Below, piece after piece: positions 50,359 through 60,170 of a stretch of DNA of 64,000 nucleotides (position 1 is its first letter; every line of letters begins with the position of its first letter). The position numbers and the translations under genes were made by a program. This stretch comes from Channallabes apus (lineage: Eukaryota > Chordata > Actinopteri > Siluriformes > Clariidae), in contig CM060127.1 of assembly GCA_030522415.1 (NCBI GenBank), positions 10,552,707 through 10,616,706 on the forward strand, written 5' to 3'. A model generated the notes under the pieces. It had not been told where the DNA came from, did not search any database, and saw only the letters and a list, made by a program, of their open reading frames with translations.

Positions 50359-53300
50359 CTTTACTTTATAGTTTTTTGGGGGACTCAAATCTGACCCTCC
50401 GATCAGCAACTCAGAGCCTGAAATGCCTGAGCCACAACTGCGCTGCATATTTTGATTTAGTTTTTTTTCCGTCTGTACCACACCCACTTAAATTAAGAAA
50501 AGGCTCACTCACTCATCCCAGGAAACTTAAGGCACAAAGCGGAGTAGACACCACAGACAATTGCATGTCTGCATGTCTTTGGACTGTGGGAGGAAACCTG
50601 GAGAACCTAGAGGAAACCCACCAAGCACGGGGAGAACATGCAAACTCCATGATAAGAGAACCAAGGTAGGAATCGAACCCAAACCCTGAAGGTGGGAGGT
50701 GACAGTGCTATCATTACGTCACCATGCCGCCAGCTGTCAATTAGTTCAACATTAATTAGCGAAGCCCTGGACACTTGACTACAAGCAGAAATCAGTGACA
50801 AAACATTTTTAAACAACATTGTTTTGGTTTTGGTTTAGACATTACTGTAACCTGCTGAATGAATCGAGCTACCGTGTAAATAAAAATGCTGTTGTCTCTC
50901 AAAAACCTTACATGATCGAATAGTTCTGATTCCACCAATGTGTTCAGCAAGTGAAATTTAACAAAAGCCACTCCATTTCACTTAGGAGACATTTTTTACA
51001 CTGAGTTACACTGAGCATGCTGGGCTACTCGCGTGTGCACAGATCAAACAGACCAGAGGGACTCAGCTGCCATTTCTATCAGCCTATTTAATCAGACTGT
51101 AGAATACGGCCACCAGTTCATGCTCGAGTCTGTGTGTGCTCGTAGTATTGACTTGTTAACTGAGACTAGTGCACTATACTACATTTAAGAGCAACCCTGG
51201 AAAAAGCTCCACAGGATATCAATTCTTCATAACCCATCTAGCCGATACAGACCCCCTAGAGAATATGGAGTCAGAAAGGGCACAGCAACACAAACTTCTG
51301 CACAGACAGCTACCTTATTGACAGCTGGAAAAAAATATTTTTGAATTTGAATAGACTCCCCAGATCAGACCTTTCAAATCTCTCTCTCTCTCTCTCCCGC
51401 ATTCACTCACTCACTGTCTGTGTGTTACCTCAGCATTATCTCACATCGCGTGATGGCAGCGGGGTTAGTGCATGGAAACACAAGCCTCATGCTCTTCATA
51501 AGACACAGGCTGTAATCACAGTAGAGTCTGAAGCTCTCAGCAAGGAGGGTCTCCTGTGTGCACAATAATATCCACAGCTCACACAGCATTTCAGAAACGA
51601 CACATTTAGGACATCGTTAACTCGATACACTCTCTCAGTGTCTAAGCACAGGGGTCTACGAGAGTAAGAGTACCCAAGACTTTTTCACCCCCTTTCAAAG
51701 AATATTCCCTACCGTTCTGGTCAATAATGTTTTGTGAAAAAGAGGACCTACCAGCTCCTTATTGACATCTCCGACCTCCCACTCGGCCTCCACGGCCCTC
51801 AGCAGCCTGAGCAGTAGTGTATAACACATCCTCTGCGACCGATGATGGCTGCTGTAGCAGTGCCAGCGACTAGAAAAACACACACAATACACATCTGACT
51901 ATAAATTTCTCTACTGAACAAAGCATACATTTTTATATTTTTCCAATAAACAAAGCATACACATCAACATATGGATTATGGTGAGGTGGAATAGTGATGG
52001 TTATCAATATACAGTAGGATTGATATTTAATACACACATGACTGCCTGTTGCAGTGGAGTAAGATCGGCTTGCACAGCATGATGGGAGAGCACAGTCCAT
52101 GCTGCTGGACACACCTGTCCGTTCCAGTTATAGGGCTCTTTCTGAAAAGTTTTCAAGAAAATAGCACGCAGTGACATCTGTTTGGCCTTGCCAGTGTGTG
52201 AATGTGGACACTGTACTGTATAAATACAAAATAATCCAAACCTGAACTTGCTTGTGTTCATACTCCAGGATCTGACTTAATATCTTCTGATGAATGATGA
52301 CATTTGAGACCTCTTTACTCAAAGCAGAGTCCCTCTGTAGGATGAAGGCATAAATGGAAGATAAAATCATGACTGATTATCTACGTTAGTGCATCATAAT
52401 GTAATCCTACATACAGGGTCGCGGGGGCCTGGAGCCTATCCCAGGAGACTTAAGGTATGAGACGGGCTACACCCTGGACAGGGTGCCAACACATCACAAG
52501 ATACACACTCACTTTGTGTAACTCCAATGAATGAGAGTAGAACACATTGGACGCAATCAAAAACACTCTTGTGACCTGATGAGTCCAGATTGATCCTATT
52601 CCAGAGTGATGGGCGTGTCAAGGTAAGAAGTGAAGTACAGTGGCTTGCAAAAGTATTCGGCCCCCTTGAATTTTCCACATTTTGTCACATTACAGCCACA
52701 AACATGAATCAATTTTATTGGAATTCCACGTGAAAGACCAATACAAAGTGGTGTACACGTGAGAAGTGGAACGAAAATCATACATGATTCCAAACATTTT
52801 TTACAAATAAATAACTGAAAAGTGGGGTGTGCGTAATTATTCAGCCCCCTGAGTCAATACTTTGTAGAACCACCTTTTGCCGCAATTACAGCTGCCAGTC
52901 TTTTAGGGTATGTCTCCACCAGCTTTGCACATCTAGAGACTGAAATCCTCGCCCATTCTTATTTGCGAAACAGCTCCAGCTCAGTCAGATTAGATGGACA
53001 GCGTTTGTGAACAGCAGTTTTCAGATCTTGCCACAGATTCTCGATTAGATTTAGATCTGGACTTTGACTGGGCCATTCTAACACATGGATATGTTTTGTT
53101 TTAAACCATTCCATTGTTGCCCTGGCTTTATGTTTAGGGTCGTTGTCCTGCTGGAAGGTGAACCTCCGCCCCAGTTTCAAGTCTTTTGCAGACTCCAAGT
53201 GGTTTTCTTCCAAGATTGCCCTGTATTTGGCTCCATCCATCTTCCCATCAACTCTGACCAGCTTCCCTGTCACTGCTGAAGAGAAGCACCCCAGAGCATG

Positions 53301-56300
53301 ATGCTGCCACCATATTTGACAGTGGGAATGGTGTGTTCAGAGTGATGTGCGGTGTTAGTTTTCCGCCACACATAGTGTTTTGCATTTTGGCCCCATAAGT
53401 TCCATTTTGGTCTCATCTGACCAGAGCACCTTCTTCCACAAGTTTGTTGTGCAAACGGGACTTCTTATGGTTTTCTGTTAACAATGGCTTTCTTCTTGCC
53501 ACTCTTCCATAAAGGCCAACTTTGTGCAGTGCACGACTAATAGTTGTCCTATGGACAGATTCCCCCACCTGAGCTGTAGATCTCTGCAGCTCGTCCAGAG
53601 TCACCATGGGCCTCTTGGCTGCATTTCTGATCAGCGCTCTCCTTGTTCGGCCTGTGAGTTTAGGTGGACGGCCTTGTCTCGGTAGGTTTACAGTTGTGCC
53701 ATACTCCTTCCATTTCTGAATGATCGCTTGAACAGTGGCTCCGTGGGATGTTCAAGGCTTTGGAAATCTTTTTGTAGCCTAAGCCTGCTTTAAATTTCTC
53801 AATAACTTTATCCCTGACCTGTCTGGTGTGTTCTTTGGACTTCATGGTGTTGTTGCTCCCAATATTCTCTTAGACAACCTCTGAGGCCGTCACAGAGCAG
53901 CTGTATTTGTGCTGACATTAGATTACACACAGGTGCACTCTATTTAGTCATTAGCACTCATCAGGCAATGTCTATGGGCAACTGACTGCACTCAGACCAA
54001 AGGGGGCTGAATAATTACGCACACCCCACTTTGCAGTTATTTGTTTGTCTTGGAATCATGTATAATTTTCGTTCCACTTCTCACGTGTACAACACTTTTT
54101 ATTGGTCTTTCACGTGGAATTCCAATAAAATTGATTAATATTTGTGGCTGTAATGTGACAAAATGTGGAAAAGTTCAAGGGGGGCGAATACTTTTACAAG
54201 TCACTTTGCATGAATTGATGCACCCATCATGCATAGTGTCTGGAGACAGTGTTATGATCTGGTGTTGCTTCAGTCACTCAGGTCTAGACTCAGCAATGTT
54301 ATATGGAAATAAAATGAAGTCAGCTGACGACCTAAATGTAGTGAATCACCAGCTTATCACATCTATGGAATTTTTCTCCTCTGATGCCACAGCCATATTC
54401 TAGGACTCAAAACTAGAATATGGTTGTGGTGCAGTTTTACACCAAGCAGTAGAGGTGCTTTCAGATATAGGAAGGCAGCATCCTAAACAATTTTGAAATA
54501 TTATATGACAAATAACTTTGTTTTAGCTAACATCAGCTTTTAATGTCCAATATCCAGGCATTATTGCATGATGGTATACTTTTTTATAGGCTAGTCTATC
54601 AAAAATAATAAAAGTTGGCTGACAATTTATTTGTTTTTTTGTGTGTTTGTTTAATTTTAGAAATTATGGGCTGCTCATTTTTATGCAACTACTATAACAA
54701 AATAAAACATCATTTTATAGTATTTCTTTCATCTTAAAGGGACAGCTTAGTCAAAAAGGGCCACAAGAGTATTTGCTTAGGCAGCCTTAGCCCTGCCCTG
54801 GATAAGCTCCAGTGACCATACACAGGATAAACTACATGCAAAATGAATGAATAAATTTTAACTAATTAATGAAAGTAAAATTCACAAGAGGTGTTGAAGT
54901 GAAACCAGGACTATTAAAATATTAAAATTATGTACTTTAAAGAAGGCCATACGATCCCACACAAGGTGACGCGGGAACCCGTTCCCGTGAACATTCGACG
55001 AGTGGAAAGCCTGATCCTAACTTGTCATCAACTTGCAGAAGAGACACATCCGTCTGTGGGAACTGTACACACACTCATTCACCAACAGCACTTGCACAAT
55101 ACAGGAACAGTCCTGACCTCGCTTAAAGCCATTTCTACATGTTTAGACCCAAGAGTTTTTGGGAGGCCGGTGTTTCAGACATGAAGCAGGCAGTACTGAG
55201 AAAACTTTCTGTACCTTGATGGTGTCCAAGCACTAGTGAAATACTGGCATAAGTACATTAGTGTAGCAGGGGATCATACAGAAAAATAATGGGAGTTTTT
55301 ACTCACAGAACTGTTATTCTGCACAATTAACTGTTATTCTGCACAATTAACTGTTATTCTGCACAATTAAAAGTCCCGATTTGACTTAAATACCCCTTGT
55401 AAAAATATGTTGTCTTTACAAAGCCTCAACAATTCATAAATGATTTTCAGAACTGGAATAGACAAATATCTTTACCTGGTTGGTGAAGAGTCTTAAGATG
55501 AGGTGGCATTCTCCCTGCACTTTAGATGCACTAGACCGTGGCTCTAGCTTGAACCATCTATCATGGCCAATAACAGGGATCTCCTGTTGAGAAATATACA
55601 GCAACCTGTTTTTGTGTGTGTTACCATTGCTGTTTGTATGGTTTTTCATCTGAAACCAAAAAACTGGGGGAAAATATTGACTTCATTGGTTTTTGTTATT
55701 GTAAGGGGATCTAGGCAGAACAGTAAATCAAAAAGTAAATCAAAAAGGTTTTATGATGGTACTTACAGTATATGGTCCCTAAAATAGATTATTCTGCTGT
55801 ATTAGTTTTTACTTACACTTAATGGGATGTTCAAACATCCGAGAAAGTCATCTGCATTCTCTTCACTCCCCGATGCTGACGCTCCATTGGATCTCACAGA
55901 TTTGGCAATTTGCTTGAAGTACCTTGTAACAAAAATAATAATAATTAAAAAAAATCATAATCCATTTACTGAAATATCAGTAAACTGGAATGGGTTGTGG
56001 TATTTTTAATTGACCAAGTAACCCCAGAATGCTGTACCTTCCCATTCCTCTGAACCCACTGATCTCGTTCAGCTTACGGCACGCTTCAGCCACAGACACG
56101 TCATCGTCATGATCCCTAGGGGAAAATGGGTTTTGTGGCTTATCTCACACTCCCAGCTAACATCTTTGGCATGCTGGGGTGAGATTGATTATTTGCTTGC
56201 ACTTTAACTTTCATGAGCATTGGTGTTAAGAAGAACAGGCCTCACAGATTTCTTACCATATATCGAGATGAAGGAGGTCATTCTGAACATCATCAATGTC

Positions 56301-58427
56301 ACTGTGTGAGGATAAAAATGAAACTTAATCGATTATAGTTAATAAACCGTCATTCTTGCAATCATGTACAGGCAGTAATTAAACAATTATCCTGAGCAGT
56401 GTGTTCATCATTGTACACTTCATGCTTTGTTAAGCAGTTTAGAGCTTGATTTTAATTTTATACTCACAAAACAAAGTGTTCGTTCCACACAGGGTTCAGA
56501 GTCTCAGGTTTGACCTCAGTCACTTGGATGTCTCGTGCAGCCAGGACTTCCTTGACGCTGGAACGCTTCTCTAACTTCTCCTTCCTCTTACGAAAGCTGA
56601 ATTTCCTCTCTTTTCTCTCCTCAGTCTCACGTGGACTTTGTCCCACAAGTATACCCAGCATGCAGTAGGGATCACTGTAACCTACAGAGCCGCAGAAATA
56701 ATTGTTGCAGAAATAGCACACAAAACACCGTCCTCCAAAACATACATGTGAAGAAACATCTGTCTGTACCTTAGTATAGCATGTTTATCTAACCAAAGTT
56801 GTGCCTAATTTAACTGAAATGTTAGACTGACATGAGCAACAGAAACATGCTAACATACAGGTCCTTCTCAAAAAATTAGCATATTGTGATAAAGTTCATT
56901 ATTTTCTGTAATGTACTGATAAACATTAGACTTTCATATATTTTAGATTCATTACACACAAACTGAAGTAGTTCAAGCCTTTTATTGTTTTAATATTGAT
57001 GATTGTGGCATACAGCTCATGAAAACCCAAAATCTCAAAAAATTAGCATATCATGAAAAGGTTCTCTAAACGAGCTATTAACCTAATCATCTGAATCAAC
57101 TAATTAACTCTAAACACCTGCAAAAGATTCCTGAGGCTTTTAAAAACTCCCAGCCTGGTTCATTACTCAAAACCGCAATCATGGGTAAGACTGCCGACCT
57201 GACTGCTGTCCAGAAGGCCATCATTGACACCCTCAAGCAAGAGGGTAAGACACAGAAAGACATTTCTGAACGAATAGGCTGTTCCCAGAGTGCTGTATCA
57301 AGGCACCTCAGTGGGAAGTCTGTGGGAAGGAAAAAGTGTGGCAGAAAACGCTGCACAACGAGAAGAGGTGACCGGGCCCTGAGGAAGATTGTGGAGAAGG
57401 ACCGATTCCAGACCTTGGGGGACCTGCGGAAGCAGTGGACTGAGTCTGGAGTAGAAACATCCAGAGCCACCGTGTACAAATTTTGCATGTCATTCGGAAA
57501 CCAAGGTGCCAGAGTCTGGAGGAAGACTGGGGAGAGGGAAATGCCAAAATGCCTGAAGTCCAGTGTCAAGTACCCACAGTCAGTGATGGTCTGGGGTGCC
57601 ATGTCAGCTGCTGGTGTTGGTCCACTGTGTTTTATCAAGGGCAGGGTCAATGCAGCTAGCTATCAGGAGATTTTGGAGCACTTCATGCTTCCATCTGCTG
57701 AAAAGCTTTATGGAGATGAAGATTTCATTTTTCAGCACGACCTGGCACCTGCTCACAGCCAAAACCACTGGTAAATGGTTTACTGACCATGGTATTACTG
57801 TGCTCAATTGGCCTGCCAACTCTCCTGACCTGAACCCCATAGAGAATCTGTGGGATATTGTGAAGAGAAAGTTGAGAGACGCAAGACACAAGAATCTGCA
57901 AAAGGATTCCCGACCAAGTATTGAGTGCAGAACTGAACATAATTATTTGAAGGTTGACTTTTTTTGTATTAAAAACACTTTTCTTTTATTGGTCGGATGA
58001 AATATGCTAATTTTTTGAGATTTTTCTCAAACACAGGGTTTTCATGAGCTGTATGCCACAATCAAAAGCAATAAAAGGCTTGAACTACTTCAGTTGTGTG
58101 TAATGAATCTAAAATATATGAAAGTCTAATGTTTATCAGTACATTACAGAAAATAATGAACTTTATCACAATATGCAAATTTTTTGAGAAAGACCTGTAC
58201 ATTAGGTAAGTGCAGCATAGGCAGTTAGCATGCACTTTGATGAATTTATGTATCATATAGAGAGTTAAAGGATATACAGTGGAGCATCGGATTGCGAGTC
58301 ACACGGTTTGTTAAAAAAATAAATTAATAAATTTTGACTTGGAAAACGAACAAGTCTTTGTTTACGAGTACCGAGTATCACGCATGCGCTTCATGTTTTG
58401 ACGTCGAGAAATGAGGCAGTGTTTCTG

Positions 58428-58489
<62 letters not shown>

Positions 58490-58744
58490 TCGTCCCACAC
58501 AAATAAGAGAGGAAGGGTTACTGTGTAAGACGAGAAGAGCGAGATGGTGTCGCGCAAACACACATACACAACGCACACACATACATACACAGCACAGCAC
58601 ATACATTACGCACACATACACATATACAGCACAAACACTAAACACTGATTCTTTAAATCAAATATATATCCGCCATAACCTTATAATCACCCGCATAATA
58701 TTAAAAAGTGCCCCGTTTCTGCAACCAAAACAGCGAACTGTGCA

Positions 58745-58821
<77 letters not shown>

Positions 58822-60120
58822 ACCCCTTTCTATATGAACCAGTATTAACCTCTCTTAGCAGTCTAAGTGGCTCTTCTATTGGATCAGACTACACCATCGT
58901 CTTATTCTCGGAGGATTTCAAAATGATATTACATTTCTAAAAGTGCTACAGCATTTAGACACTGCAAATTCCAAAAAAGTCTCTCACCGTTGGCATCCTT
59001 AGCCATGAGATTCTTTCCTTTCATGACAGAGACCCTTAGAGAAAAACCTGGTCTCTGTAGAAGAAAGGATCAGGTGTGTCAGGTACAGAAGAGATGGGAT
59101 AGAAACTAGCACTCGCATTAGTTAATAAATAAATAAAGCAGATTCACCACTCACTTAAAGTAAAAGCTCACCGATGGTGCTCAATTTTAAACAATGTAAT
59201 GTAAGTCTTAGAGGTTTTCAAAATGTTTCCAACAAAAACAAAACTCCTGCACTCTATCATGCCTTATTTTCTTTTTCTTTTTGTTTCACTTATTTTTCAA
59301 AGATAGCAGTCCAGTGTCTGTAGTTTGCACCTGCAGCGCTCCCTGGATGGTTTTGCAGCCGAGTGTGAAACAGTGGGGATGAGCACCTATAAATCTGTGG
59401 GCGTGGTTCTTGGCAAGGAACCGATGGATTGTCTACTGCAGGTAGGGAGCGAGACATTATCCAAAATGATGTAGTTCAAGTATTTCTGGTCTTGTTTATG
59501 AGTGATGGTACATTGGAGCGTGAGGTTGGCTGGAGATTCAAAGCAGTGAGGGAGGTATTACAGTCACTTTATCGCACCGTTGTGATGAAAAGAAAGTTAG
59601 GTCATCAAGTTAGGCCAGTATATCTACCGGTCGATCTTAGTTCTTACCCTCACCTAAAGTCATGAGCATTGAGTCACAACAGAAAGAATAAGATCTTGGA
59701 TACAATTAGGTCATCTGTGAGAATCACATAGTCGAACCACTGCTCCTTTGCATTAAAAAGAGTCAGTTGAGGAGGTTCAGGTATCTGGTAAGGATTCCAC
59801 ACTGGGCTGGGAACACCTCGGGATCCCCAGTCAGCGTTGGTTGAAGTGGTCGGAGAAAGAAAAGTTTGGGGTTCCCTACTGGAAATTGTTCTCCTGCAAC
59901 CTGATCTCGGATTAACGGTTGAAGTGGATGGATGGATGAATGGAGGGATATTCACAAAGTAGATCTATTGCTACTAAAAGCCAACATAAGGGACAGTTAG
60001 CAACAATAGATTCATGTGCCTAAACATGTTGAAATAGCAACCCTTACAGTGTCACAACATTTGAGAAAGACCACACTGGAATTGTCACTCATTGAGAAGA
60101 AATACACAACCACAAGCATG

Positions 60121-60170
<50 letters not shown>

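Noticed and set aside
57096..57650. 184-codon frame opposite the Tc1 copy B transposase
   Set aside because: Antisense shadow of the transposase; the same frame appears opposite copy A.
58378..58940. 180-codon frame over two (GT)n tracts
   Set aside because: Mostly alternating V and C from simple repeats, no other support.
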